Source: Thiofaba sp049322715
GTDB taxonomy: Bacteria; Pseudomonadota; Gammaproteobacteria; Halothiobacillales; Halothiobacillaceae
Reading direction: 5' to 3'
Length of the DNA: 37,141 nt
Assembly: GCA_049322715.1 (NCBI GenBank)
Contig: JBMOQP010000050.1
Coordinates: 1 to 37,141, forward strand
In this document: one piece after another, positions 6,917 through 18,175 of the stretch
How positions within the stretch are numbered: the first letter of the stretch is position 1
Layout of the letters: each line of letters begins with the position of its first letter
The notes under the pieces: generated by a model
What the model was told of the DNA's origin: nothing
Database searches by the model: none
What the model saw: the letters and a program-made list of their open reading frames with translations, nothing else
Position numbers and translations under genes: made by a program

Positions 6917-9541
6917 TCACCCAGGCCACCCAGACGAGGGGCACCGATCCCCTGGCTCCGTCGCCGCGGCGGACCAGGCCTCGCGGAGGGCATCGGCCGG
7001 GACAGGTCGGCCGTAAAGATAGCCCTGCACGAAGTCGCACCCTGCCTGGCGCAGGAATTCGGCCTGCTCTTCCCTCTCCACGCCTTCGGCGATCGTTTCC
7101 AGTCCGAGTGTGCGCGCCAGGCCGATGATGGCCTGGCTGATGGCCTCGCCGTTGGTGTCCTGTCCGATGTCACGGACGAAGGACTGGTCGATCTTGAGGC
7201 GATCCAGCGGCAGGCGCTTGAGGTAGGCGAGGCTGGAGTGGCCGGTGCCGAAGTCATCGATGGCCAATTGGATGCCCATGGCCTTGAGATCGCCGAGCAT
7301 CGAGATGGACTTTTCGGGTTCGCGCATGATGGTCGATTCGGTGACCTCGAGCTCCAGGCGCGCGGGCTCCATTCCGGTGGCTCGCAGGACCTGGAGGACC
7401 GGCTCGATCAAGGTCTCGCGCTCGATCTGGTGCACGGACACGTTGACGGAGACCCGGGGGACGTCCAGCCCTTCCTCTGTCCAGCGCCTCATCTGGCGGC
7501 AGGCCTCGGCGACCACCCATGTGCCGATGTCGCTGAAGAGCCCCGTCTCTTCGGCCAGGGGGATGAACCGGGCAGGGGGGACCAGGCCGATATCGGGGTG
7601 CTGCCAGCGCACCAGGGCTTCGGCCCCCACCAGCGCGCCAGTCTTGAGATCCACCTGGGGCTGGTAGTGCAAGACCAGTTCGTTCCGCTTGATGGCGCCG
7701 CGCAGCGCGTTTTCCATGACCAGGCGTTCAAGCACCCCGGCGGAGAGCTCGGCGGAAAAGAAGCGGAAGGTGTTGCGGCCCTGGTTCTTGGCCTCGTACA
7801 AGGCGATTTCGCCGTGCTTGAGCAGGCCGTCCGCATCGGCGCCATCGTCTGGGTAAAGGCTGATGCCCAGGCTGGCGGTGACGGTCAGTTCGTGCGGGCC
7901 GATGGCCAGCGGGCTGGCGAAGAGATGCAGGAGTTGTCGGGCGACATTCGAGATGCCGGAGAGGCTGACGGAGCCCTCCAGCAGCAGGACAAACTCGTCG
8001 CCCCCCACGCGCGCCAGTGTCGCCCCGGCGGGTATGGCGTTCAGCATGCGCTCGACGGCCAGCCGGAGGAAGGCGTCGCCGACGGAATGGCCGAGGGTGT
8101 CGTTGATGTTCTTGAAGCGGTCCAGATCGATGTAGATGACCGCGAGCTGGCGGTTGTCGCGCTGCGCCCGCTCGATGGCGTGCGCCAGTCGGTCATGCAG
8201 CAGCCGTCGGTTGGGCAGGCCCGTGAGCGGGTCGTGGTGGGTGAGGTAGTCCAGGCGCTCAGCCTGCTCGTGGAGCATGGTCTGGTCACTCCAGGTGCCC
8301 ACGATCATGCCGTCCTTCGAGTCGGGGCCGGGGATGAACTGCATCTCGTCGCGGATGTGGCGGACCTGCCCCCGGGCGTCGAGGATGCGGTACTCATGGA
8401 CGAGGTGGGGGTGCTCCTCGAGGGCAGCAAGGGAGGAGATGGCAACGTCCCGGTCGTCGGGGTGGAGTTGGCGTTGCCACCAGCCGGGGGCGAGGGCCTG
8501 CTCGGCGGTGAAGCCGAACAGGGGCTGGATATTGTCGCTGACCCAGTCGGTGACGAGTGTGCCGTTTTCGCGCCGGAGGGAGTAGAGCACCACCGGGCTG
8601 GAGTGGAGCATGCGCTCGAGCCTCAGCGCGGTCTGCCGCAGTTCGTCCGTGCGCTGTCGAACCTGCCAGCGCAGCAGGAAGGTCATGACGATGAACAACA
8701 GGATCAGGACGCTGCCTCCGCCGAGGGTCCAGCGTGCCCAGGGCGGCATGGCGAACGTCGGGGCGGGCAGCATGGCGCGCTTCATGGCCTCGAAGTAGAC
8801 CGACTCGGGGTCTTGCCGCCAGCGTGCGAGATGGACGTCGATGCGGGCCAGCAGGTCGGCATTCCGGCCCTTGGCCGTGGCGAAATAGAGGTTGGCCGGC
8901 TGGAAGATGATCGGGGTTTCCCGCAGCCGGTAACGGGCGGCATGCCGCTCGGAGAAGAAGCGGTTGCTGACCACCGCGTCGGCCTGCCCTTGCCGGGTCA
9001 TGGAGAAGGCCTGCTCGAGCGAGTCGGCGGGCACGAGGACGAAGTCGAGCCCGAAACTGCCCATCACCTGCTTCAGGTGGTCCTCTTGGACGCTGCCCCG
9101 CAACACGGCCACGCGCTGCCCCGCAAGGTCGGGGAACGCATGGATGCCGCTGCCCTGCAGTGTGTAGATCTGCGACCAGCTGCTGGCCACGCTGATGGCA
9201 TGGAAGTCGAACAGGAGGCGGCGTTGCTCGCTGAAGGCCATGTCCGGCATCAGGTCGATCTGGCCATCCTTCAGCGCCTGCAGGCACTCATCCCAGGCGC
9301 AGGGGGTGTAATGGATGGCCCAGCGTTCCTGGCGGGCGATCTCGCGCAGCAGATCGATGAAGAAGCCCGCCGGCTCGCCGTGTTCGTCGAGGTAGACCTT
9401 GGGCGAGTTCTGGTACACGCCGACCACGACATCGCGTTTCGTCGGCGAGCGTTCCGCACAGCCCAAGCCCGCCCCGACGACGGCGAGGGTCAGCAGGAGC
9501 AGGCCGGAGATGACCGCGGGGATCCTCGTGGTGAGCTGCAT
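6917..9541 (-). CDS. Membrane sensor with solute-binding, PAS, GGDEF and EAL domains
   Basis: An 874-residue predicted inner-membrane c-di-GMP enzyme. In order: N-terminal hydrophobic segment (about 8-27), periplasmic SBP_bac_3-type solute-binding domain (about 35-260), a membrane helix rich in L, I, V and F (about 268-292), PAS domain (about 320-440), GGDEF domain with intact GGDEF at about 513-517, and EAL domain with intact EAL at about 641-643 and a DDFGTGHSSLAYL motif. Both cyclase and phosphodiesterase motifs are present, so the net activity cannot be told from sequence. The solute-binding domain suggests control by an amino acid or similar periplasmic ligand (inference). I chose ATG 9541; an in-frame GTG at 9589 would add 16 residues. 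It converges on the Tad operon, whose pilus could be a c-di-GMP output, but nothing here proves that. Confidence 0.88.
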   Translation of the reverse strand: MQLTTRIPAVISGLLLLTLAVVGAGLGCAERSPTKRDVVVGVYQNSPKVYLDEHGEPAGFFIDLLREIARQERWAIHYTPCAWDECLQALKDGQIDLMPDMAFSEQRRLLFDFHAISVASSWSQIYTLQGSGIHAFPDLAGQRVAVLRGSVQEDHLKQVMGSFGLDFVLVPADSLEQAFSMTRQGQADAVVSNRFFSERHAARYRLRETPIIFQPANLYFATAKGRNADLLARIDVHLARWRQDPESVYFEAMKRAMLPAPTFAMPPWARWTLGGGSVLILLFIVMTFLLRWQVRQRTDELRQTALRLERMLHSSPVVLYSLRRENGTLVTDWVSDNIQPLFGFTAEQALAPGWWQRQLHPDDRDVAISSLAALEEHPHLVHEYRILDARGQVRHIRDEMQFIPGPDSKDGMIVGTWSDQTMLHEQAERLDYLTHHDPLTGLPNRRLLHDRLAHAIERAQRDNRQLAVIYIDLDRFKNINDTLGHSVGDAFLRLAVERMLNAIPAGATLARVGGDEFVLLLEGSVSLSGISNVARQLLHLFASPLAIGPHELTVTASLGISLYPDDGADADGLLKHGEIALYEAKNQGRNTFRFFSAELSAGVLERLVMENALRGAIKRNELVLHYQPQVDLKTGALVGAEALVRWQHPDIGLVPPARFIPLAEETGLFSDIGTWVVAEACRQMRRWTEEGLDVPRVSVNVSVHQIERETLIEPVLQVLRATGMEPARLELEVTESTIMREPEKSISMLGDLKAMGIQLAIDDFGTGHSSLAYLKRLPLDRLKIDQSFVRDIGQDTNGEAISQAIIGLARTLGLETIAEGVEREEQAEFLRQAGCDFVQGYLYGRPVPADALREAWSAAATEPGDRCPSSGWPG

Positions 9542-9611
9542 GGGCTGCTGGCTGGGCGGTGGCTGTTTCAAGGAGAGTCTAGCAGCCACTCCGCTCGCCT
9601 CGTGCCGTCGT

Positions 9612-12440
<2,829 letters not shown>

Positions 12441-12537
12441 GGAGGCCATTCGCAGGAGGCGGAATGGGGTAATATAACGCGGATCAAAGGCAAGCAACCT
12501 GCTGTTTTTCAGGTGCGATTTCGGGAGATTGAGGGTT
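12441..12537. promoter_or_regulatory. Divergent uvrA/ssb control region
   Basis: A 97-base gap between two divergent genes that must hold both promoters. An AT-rich AATATAAC at 12471-12478 could serve as a -10 on either strand, but no convincing -35 is visible. An inverted repeat ACCTG-N8-CAGGT lies in the ssb-proximal half (around 12497-12515). It is not the E. coli LexA pattern, which has ten bases between CTG and CAG. Confidence 0.4.
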
Positions 12538-13023
12538 ATGGCGCGTGGCGTGAACAAGGTGATTCTGGTCGGTAACCTGGGCGTGGACCCGGAAACCCGT
12601 TACATGCCGAGCGGCGGCGCGGTGACCAACCTGCGCATCGCAACGAGCGAGAACTGGACCGACAAGAGCGGCGAGAAGCAGGAGCGCACCGAGTGGCACC
12701 GCGTGGTGCTGTTCGGCAAGCTGGCCGAGATCGGCGCCGAGTACCTGCGCAAGGGCCAGCAGGTCTACATCGAGGGCTCACTGCGCACCCGCAAGTGGCA
12801 GGACAAGGAAGGCCGCGACCAGTACAGCACCGAGATCGTCGCCAGCGACATGCAGATGCTGGGCGGCCGCGGTGGCATGAGCTCCGACAGCGGTTTCGAC
12901 GCGCCGCAGCGCTCATCCACCCCGCGTCAGGCGCCAAACCGCCCGCAGCAGGAATCCCGCCAGCCCGCCCCTCAGGACAGTGGCTGGGGTGGCGGCTTCG
13001 ACGAGGATGACATCCCTTTCTGA
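12538..13023 (+). CDS. ssb: Single-stranded DNA-binding protein
   Basis: A 161-residue SSB that binds single-stranded DNA as a tetramer and recruits repair and replication proteins. The OB-fold occupies about 1-112, starting MARGVNKVILVGNLG with the conserved WHRVVLFGKLAEIGAEYLRKG. A Pro/Gln/Gly-rich linker follows, and the protein ends in the acidic DEDDIPF tip used for partner binding. The ATG at 12538 fits the family start; an in-frame start three codons upstream would add MRV. GGGAGATTGAGGG precedes it. Divergent from uvrA. Confidence 0.97.
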   Translation: MARGVNKVILVGNLGVDPETRYMPSGGAVTNLRIATSENWTDKSGEKQERTEWHRVVLFGKLAEIGAEYLRKGQQVYIEGSLRTRKWQDKEGRDQYSTEIVASDMQMLGGRGGMSSDSGFDAPQRSSTPRQAPNRPQQESRQPAPQDSGWGGGFDEDDIPF

Positions 13024-13093
13024 CCGGGCGGCAGGAACCCCGCCTCCGCGCCCCGCGTCTAAACTCGCTGGATATCTACTCCGGAGCATGGCC

Positions 13094-13555
13094 ATGAAAC
13101 GAATCCTTGCGAGCCTGGTCGCCGTCGTGGCGGTGGCCGCCCTTTCCGGCTGCGCTTCCAGCCTTTCCGGCGGCGCCTATTCGCGCGACCAGGCACGGGT
13201 GGCGCAGGACGTGGAATACGGCCGCGTCGAGGCGGTGCGTGTGGTCGCCATCGAAGGCACCAAGAGCAACATCGGTACCGGAGCGGGAGCGATTGCCGGT
13301 GGCGTCGCGGGCGCTGGGGTCAGCTCCGGCACCACGACCCGTACGGTCGGGGCTCTGGCGGGCGCCCTCATCGGCGGCATGGTCGGGGCGGCGGCCGAGG
13401 AAGGCATCACCCGCCAGGATGGCCTGGAGATCACCGTGCGGCTGGATTCCGGTCGCACCATCGCCGTGGTCCAGGCTGCGGACGTGCAGTTCCGTCCGGG
13501 TGACCGGGTGCGTGTGCTGTACGGCCGTGATGGCACGACCCGCGTCACCTATTGA
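13094..13555 (+). CDS. SlyB-like glycine-zipper outer-membrane lipoprotein
   Basis: A 153-residue predicted lipoprotein. The signal peptide ends at lipobox ALSGC (about residue 20), followed by a tyrosine/valine segment (DVEYGRVEAVRVV) and a glycine-zipper stretch (GTGAGAIAGGVAGAG and GALAGALIGGMVGAA). The C-terminal part is beta-rich, with FRPGDRVRVLYG. This matches the SlyB/PcpB family, thought to stabilise the outer membrane. ATG 13094 has GGAG seven bases upstream; ATG 13088 would leave only one base after GGAG. I infer an envelope role only from the family. Confidence 0.82.
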   Translation: MKRILASLVAVVAVAALSGCASSLSGGAYSRDQARVAQDVEYGRVEAVRVVAIEGTKSNIGTGAGAIAGGVAGAGVSSGTTTRTVGALAGALIGGMVGAAAEEGITRQDGLEITVRLDSGRTIAVVQAADVQFRPGDRVRVLYGRDGTTRVTY

Positions 13556-13567
13556 TCGAGAAGATTC

Positions 13568-14179
13568 ATGCGAGGACAGCTCTACGTCATCTCCGCCCCC
13601 TCCGGGGCGGGCAAGACCAGCCTGGTGAAGGCCCTGCGCGAGTCCCTCACGGGCATCGCCGTTTCCGTGTCCCACACCACCCGCGCCATGCGCCCGGGTG
13701 AGGCGAACGGGGTGCATTACCACTTCGTCGACCATCCGACCTTCGAGCGCATGGTCGAGCATGGCGACTTCCTCGAGCACGCGCGCGTGTTCGACAACTA
13801 CTACGGCACATCGAAGGCGGCGGTCGAATTGAACCTCGCCGCCGGTCAGGACGTGATCCTCGAAATCGACTGGCAGGGCGCGCAGCAGGTGCGCACCCTG
13901 TTTCCCGAGGCGCGCGGCATCTTCATCCTGCCCCCGGCGCGGGAGGTGCTGGAGTCGCGCCTGCGCGACCGCGGCCAGGATGGCGAGGATGTCATCGCCC
14001 GCCGCATGCGTGATGCGGTGACCGAGATGCGGCACTACGACGAATTCGACTACGTGGTGGTGAACGACGTGTTCGACGAGGCCCTGCACGAGCTGGCCTG
14101 CATCTTCCGCGCCGAGCGCCTGCGCCTGGCCCGCGCGCAGGCTCGGCATGCAACACTGATCCAGGACCTTCTGGCCTGA
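13568..14179 (+). CDS. gmk: Guanylate kinase
   Basis: A 203-residue kinase that converts GMP to GDP with ATP. The P-loop SAPSGAGKTSL lies at about 9-19. The GMP-binding region follows (SVSHTTRAMRPGEANGVHYHFV, split here only by conserved family positions), then the YYGTSK motif and the EIDWQGAQQVR strand. Length is normal. It leads the conserved gmk-rpoZ-spoT order and starts 12 bases after the lipoprotein stop. It feeds the guanine nucleotide pool on which SpoT acts. Confidence 0.97.
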   Translation: MRGQLYVISAPSGAGKTSLVKALRESLTGIAVSVSHTTRAMRPGEANGVHYHFVDHPTFERMVEHGDFLEHARVFDNYYGTSKAAVELNLAAGQDVILEIDWQGAQQVRTLFPEARGIFILPPAREVLESRLRDRGQDGEDVIARRMRDAVTEMRHYDEFDYVVVNDVFDEALHELACIFRAERLRLARAQARHATLIQDLLA

Positions 14180-14189
14180 GGTCGACTAT

Positions 14190-14217
14190 TTTCTATACAA
14201 TGTGCGGTTTGCACATT
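14190..14217 (+). promoter_or_regulatory. Possible rpoZ promoter with a small hairpin
   Basis: The gap between gmk and rpoZ is unusually AT-rich for the window. It contains TATACAAT (14194-14201), a fair -10, followed by an inverted repeat AATGTGC-GGTTT-GCACATT at 14199-14217. No clear -35 is seen at the right distance. The repeat may be an operator or leader hairpin. Pattern seen; function inferred. Confidence 0.3.
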
Positions 14218-14236
14218 TGACGATCGGAGAATTCCC

Positions 14237-14554
14237 ATGGCACGCGTGACTGTCGAAGACTGCCTGAAAGACGTCGACAACCGCTTTCAACTGGTGGTGA
14301 TGGCCGCCAAGCGCGCTCGCCAGATCGAGGCCGGTGCCCAGCCGCTGGTCGATCCCGAGCGCGACAAGCCGACCGTGATCGCCCTGCGCGAGATCGCCGA
14401 GGGCAAGGTGACCCAGGCCGTTCTGGACGAGGTTCATGTCCACCAGCCGGTCCGCTCGCGCATCTCCGACTTCGAGATCCGTGACGAACTGGGCGAGTTC
14501 CGCGGCGAGGACGAGGAAGCCGCCAAGTCGCGCCCCGCGGCCAGCGAGGACTAA
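14237..14554 (+). CDS. rpoZ: RNA polymerase omega subunit
   Basis: A 105-residue omega subunit that aids RNA polymerase assembly and forms part of a ppGpp-binding site in proteobacteria. The conserved core is MARVTVEDCLKDVDNRFQLV followed by AAKRARQI and the KPTVIALREIAEGKV segment. It is slightly longer than the E. coli protein (91 residues) through a charged C-terminal tail. CGGAGAATTCCC precedes the ATG. It lies between gmk and spoT, linking ppGpp production and its target. Confidence 0.96.
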   Translation: MARVTVEDCLKDVDNRFQLVVMAAKRARQIEAGAQPLVDPERDKPTVIALREIAEGKVTQAVLDEVHVHQPVRSRISDFEIRDELGEFRGEDEEAAKSRPAASED

Positions 14555-14562
14555 GTCCCGCC

Positions 14563-16743
14563 GTGGCCGAGGCCAGGCCGAAGTCCGCCGCATCCCCCAT
14601 GCACGTCGTCGGTCAGGCGCCGGGCATGGGGGATGCCATTTTCGCCCCTCTGGAGCAGGCCCTCGGCGAATACATGGAACCCGCCTGCATCGAGCGGGTG
14701 GCGCAGGCCTATGCCTTTTCCGCGCAGGCCCACGAGGGGCAGATGCGGGTCTCCGGCGAGCCCTACATCACCCACCCGGTGGCGGTGGCGGGCATCCTTG
14801 CCGGCCTGCGGCTGGACGAGAAGACCATCATCGCGGCCCTGCTGCATGACGTGATCGAGGACACCGCGACCGCACATGACCAGATCGCCGCCGAATACGG
14901 CGACGAGGTCGCGCACCTGGTCGACGGGGTGAGCAAGCTCGATCAGATCCGCTTCAAGTCCAAGGCCGAGCAGCAGGCCGCCAACTTCCGCAAGATGATG
15001 ATGGCGATGGTGGAGGACGTGCGCGTCATCCTCATCAAGCTTGCCGACCGCCTGCACAACATGCGTACCCTGGGCGTGATGCGGCCGGATAAACGCCGCC
15101 GCATCGCGCGCGAGACGCTCGAGATCTACACCCCGATCGCCCAGCGCCTCGGGCTCAACAGCCTGCGCCATGAGCTGGAGGAGCTCGGCTTCCAGGCCAT
15201 GCATCCGCTGCGCTACCGCGTGCTCGAGGCGGCGGTGCGCAAGGCGCGCGGCAACCGCCGCGAGGTGATGCAGAAGATCGAGGACGCCTTCAACGCCCGC
15301 CTGGCGGAGGAGGGCATCCGCGCCGAGGTGCAGGCGCGCGAGAAGCGGCTGTACAGCATCTACCGCAAGATGGCGCAGAAGCACCTGCCGTTCGAGGAGG
15401 TGTTCGACGTGTTCGCCGTGCGCATCGTGGTGGAGAACGTCGACACCGCCTACCGAGTGCTGGGCGTGGCGCACAACCTGTACAAGCCGCTGCCGGGGCG
15501 CTTCAAGGACTACGTCGCGATCCCCAAGGCGAACGGCTACCAGTCGCTGCACACCGTGCTGTTCGGTCCGCACGGCATCCCGCTCGAGGTGCAGATCCGC
15601 ACCCGCGAGATGCACCAGTTCGCCGAGAGCGGCATCGCAGCCCACTGGCTGTACAAGGCCACCGGCGACGCCAGCAGCACCACCCAGGCGCGGGCCCGCG
15701 AGTGGCTGCGCGAGCTGCTGGAGATCCAGCGCCAGGCCGGCAACCCGCAGGAGTTCCTCGAGAGCGTGAAGGTCGACCTGTTCCCGGACGAGGTCTACGT
15801 CTTCACCCCGATGGGCGAGATCATGGAACTGCCTCGCGGGGCGACCCCGGTCGACTTCGCCTACGCGGTGCACACCGGCGTGGGCAACACCTGCGTCGCG
15901 TGCAAGATCGACCGCCAATTCGCTCCGCTCTCGAGCACCCTCCACAACGGCCAGACGGTGGAGATCATCACCGCCCCCGGCGCCACCCCGAACCCGAACT
16001 GGCTCAGCTTCGTCGTCACCGCCCGGGCGCGCACCCACATCCGCGGCTTCCTCAAGGGGATGCGCGAGGAGGAGGCCGTGCAGCTGGGCCGCCGTCTGCT
16101 GGACAAGTCGCTCAACCAGTTCGGTTCGGAACTGGGCCGCATTCCGCCCGAGCGGCTCGAGGCATGCGTGGCCGAGTACCACCATGCCAGCCTCGACGAG
16201 CTGTACCGCGAGGTCGGCCTTGGCAACCGGCTGGCCTCTCTGGTGGCCCACTGGCTCACCGCGGAGGGCGAGGAGCGGGGTGGCGCGAGCCGCAACGGGG
16301 CGCATCCGCCGTTGGTGCTGAGTGGCGCCGAAGGCATGGTGGTCAGCTTCGCCAAGTGCTGCCACCCGCTGCCGGGCGACGAGGTCGTCGGCTTCGCCAG
16401 CACCGGGCGCGGCATCGTGGTCCACCGTCGCCAGTGCAAGAACACCGCCGAGCTGGCGAGCCAGCCGGAGAAGTGGCTGCCGGTGGAGTGGGCGGCCGAG
16501 GTGAGCGGCGAGTACCAGGCCGAGATCGGCATCAACGCCAAGAACCTGCGCGGCGGCCTTGCGCGCATGGCTGGCGCCATCGCCGAACTCGGGGCGGACA
16601 TCGACGACGTGCGTTTCGACGACCGCGACCACAACGTCACCGTCATCACCTTCCTTGTGCGCGTGCGCGACCGCATTCACCTCGCCCACATCATGCGCCG
16701 CCTCAAACGCGAGCCGGGCATCCTCAAGGTCTGGAGGACCTGA
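14563..16743 (+). CDS. spoT: Bifunctional (p)ppGpp synthetase/hydrolase SpoT
   Basis: A RelA/SpoT-family enzyme of 726 residues from the GTG at 14563 (705 from ATG 14626). The N-terminal HD hydrolase is intact, with HEGQ, HPVAVA and HDVIED (H95, D96 from the GTG). The synthetase domain carries the RFKD motif (PGRFKDYVAIPKANGYQSLH, exactly twenty residues), the form found in bifunctional SpoT/Rel rather than in synthetase-only RelA. A TGS domain (EVYVFTPMGEIMELPRGATP), a middle region with conserved cysteines (AKCCHPLPGD) and a C-terminal ACT domain follow. I kept the GTG because GAGGA lies upstream and the gap to rpoZ is only 8 bases. Family alignment would also allow 14626. Confidence 0.95.
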   Translation: MAEARPKSAASPMHVVGQAPGMGDAIFAPLEQALGEYMEPACIERVAQAYAFSAQAHEGQMRVSGEPYITHPVAVAGILAGLRLDEKTIIAALLHDVIEDTATAHDQIAAEYGDEVAHLVDGVSKLDQIRFKSKAEQQAANFRKMMMAMVEDVRVILIKLADRLHNMRTLGVMRPDKRRRIARETLEIYTPIAQRLGLNSLRHELEELGFQAMHPLRYRVLEAAVRKARGNRREVMQKIEDAFNARLAEEGIRAEVQAREKRLYSIYRKMAQKHLPFEEVFDVFAVRIVVENVDTAYRVLGVAHNLYKPLPGRFKDYVAIPKANGYQSLHTVLFGPHGIPLEVQIRTREMHQFAESGIAAHWLYKATGDASSTTQARAREWLRELLEIQRQAGNPQEFLESVKVDLFPDEVYVFTPMGEIMELPRGATPVDFAYAVHTGVGNTCVACKIDRQFAPLSSTLHNGQTVEIITAPGATPNPNWLSFVVTARARTHIRGFLKGMREEEAVQLGRRLLDKSLNQFGSELGRIPPERLEACVAEYHHASLDELYREVGLGNRLASLVAHWLTAEGEERGGASRNGAHPPLVLSGAEGMVVSFAKCCHPLPGDEVVGFASTGRGIVVHRRQCKNTAELASQPEKWLPVEWAAEVSGEYQAEIGINAKNLRGGLARMAGAIAELGADIDDVRFDDRDHNVTVITFLVRVRDRIHLAHIMRRLKREPGILKVWRT

Positions 16744-16836
16744 GCGCTCCCTTGGGGCGGCCCGAGGTGCGCCCCCTGCACGCAAACTCGCATTCCGGTT
16801 TATCCTCGTCCGACGAACAACAACGAGGAAGCCGCG

Positions 16837-17244
16837 ATGTCCCGCATCACCATCCACACCGACAAGGCCCCGCAGGCCATCGGCACCTACTCCCAGGCCG
16901 TGCGCGTGGGAGAGACTGTCTACCTCTCCGGCCAGATCGCCCTGGATCCGGCCAGCATGCAGATGGTGCAGGATTCGATCGAGACCGAGATCCATCAGGT
17001 GTTCATGAACCTGCGCGCGGTGTGCGAGGCGGCCGGCGGTTCGCTGAACGACGTGGTGAAACTCAACGTCTTCCTGACCGACCTGTCCAACTTTGCCATC
17101 GTCAACAGCATCATGGCGGAATACTTCGAGCAGCCGTACCCGGCCCGTGCCGCGGTTGGTGTGGCCGAGCTGCCGCGCGGTGCGCGCGTCGAGGCGGACG
17201 GGGTGATGGTGCTCGGCGAGCACCAGGCGGATGTGTTGCCGTAA
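16837..17244 (+). CDS. ridA: RidA enamine/imine deaminase
   Basis: A 135-residue RidA (YjgF/YER057c/UK114) protein. It hydrolyses reactive enamine and imine intermediates released by PLP enzymes such as threonine dehydratase, protecting other PLP enzymes. Conserved features are the N-terminal AIGTYSQAVRVGETVYLSGQ, the arginine in YPARAAVGVAELP that binds the substrate carboxylate, and the C-terminal VEADGVM. It is a homotrimer in the family. It lies 93 bases downstream of spoT, an arrangement also seen in pseudomonads. An ACGAGGAAG ribosome site precedes the ATG. Confidence 0.95.
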   Translation: MSRITIHTDKAPQAIGTYSQAVRVGETVYLSGQIALDPASMQMVQDSIETEIHQVFMNLRAVCEAAGGSLNDVVKLNVFLTDLSNFAIVNSIMAEYFEQPYPARAAVGVAELPRGARVEADGVMVLGEHQADVLP

Positions 17245-17275
17245 GGGGCGTCGTTTTACGAACACCTGCCGGCCA

Positions 17276-18175
17276 TCAATAAACGCCGCCAAGACCCTCG
17301 GGCCGCTTGCGGAAGCGCTTGTAACTCCACTGGTACTGCGCCGGGGCGATGCGGATGCAGGCCTCCACGCCACGATTGAGCGCGGTGGCGGAGGTTTCGA
17401 TGTCCGCGCTGTAGAAACCCTCCTCGGCCGGAATGAAGTGCAGGCGGAAGCCCGTGCCGCGCGGCAGGCGCTCGGCGAAGGTGAGGAAGGCCCTGGCCGA
17501 GCCGCGCCCGATCAGGCGCGAGGCGAGAATCATGGTGTAGGCCGGCTGGCCGAGGAAGGGTGCGAACACGCCCTGGCCCTCGGTCGGTTCCTGGTCGGGC
17601 AGGATGCCGATCACCTCGCCGCGCTTGAGTGCCTGCAGCAGGGCCTTCACGCCGCTCGCGTCGGTTGGGACCAGGGTGGCCCCCAGCCGCTCGCGCGCCT
17701 CGCGCATCGGCGCTTCCATCGCCGCCTGCTTGGGCGGCTTGTAGAGGCTGGTCATCGGCCAGCGGATCGATGCATACAGCCCCACCAGTTCCCATGCCCC
17801 GATGTGCGGTCCGAGCAGGATCACGCCGTGGCCATCGGCGCGCGCCCGCTCCACCGCGTCCAGTCCCGGGGTCTCCCGGACGATTTCGAGCAGGCGATCG
17901 CGCGGCCAGCGCCACAGCGGGCCGACTTCGGTCAGGGTCTTGCCGGTCTCGATCAGGCTCTGCCGCTCAAGTTTCCTGCGCTCTTGCTCGCTCATCGCAG
18001 GGAAGCAGAGGGCGAGGTTGCGCCGGGTGACGTGGCGCATGCGGCTCGGGACCAGGGCGGCGATCCGGCCGATGAGGCTGCCGAGAGCATGGTCGGCTCG
18101 CAGGGGGAGGGCGGCGAAGGTGTCGAGCAGCAGGCCCGCAAGGCGCGTCTGGCGCGATTCCGTCTCCCGGCTCAT
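17276..18175 (-). CDS. LpxL/HtrB-family lipid A-type acyltransferase
   Basis: A 299-residue inner-membrane acyltransferase that would add a secondary acyl chain to lipid A or a related lipid. The HX4E catalytic motif is H124-IGAW-E129 (LLGPHIGAWELVG). Other family marks are RRNLALCFP, GVKALLQALKRGEVIGILPDQ and the N-terminal hydrophobic helix. The ATG at 18175 overlaps the ttcA stop (ATGA) and has AGGGGAG at the right distance; a GTG at 18193 is the alternative. Which acyl chain or lipid it uses cannot be told. It is translationally coupled to ttcA, with no obvious functional link. Confidence 0.88.
   Translation of the reverse strand: MSRETESRQTRLAGLLLDTFAALPLRADHALGSLIGRIAALVPSRMRHVTRRNLALCFPAMSEQERRKLERQSLIETGKTLTEVGPLWRWPRDRLLEIVRETPGLDAVERARADGHGVILLGPHIGAWELVGLYASIRWPMTSLYKPPKQAAMEAPMREARERLGATLVPTDASGVKALLQALKRGEVIGILPDQEPTEGQGVFAPFLGQPAYTMILASRLIGRGSARAFLTFAERLPRGTGFRLHFIPAEEGFYSADIETSATALNRGVEACIRIAPAQYQWSYKRFRKRPEGLGGVY

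Noticed and set aside
12441..12537. A canonical LexA (SOS) box between uvrA and ssb
   Set aside because: The best candidate has only eight bases between CTG and CAG instead of ten, so it does not fit the E. coli-type consensus.
14551..17373. A 940-codon open frame on the minus strand
   Set aside because: Antisense to spoT and ridA; no domain pattern, and it crosses several real gene borders.
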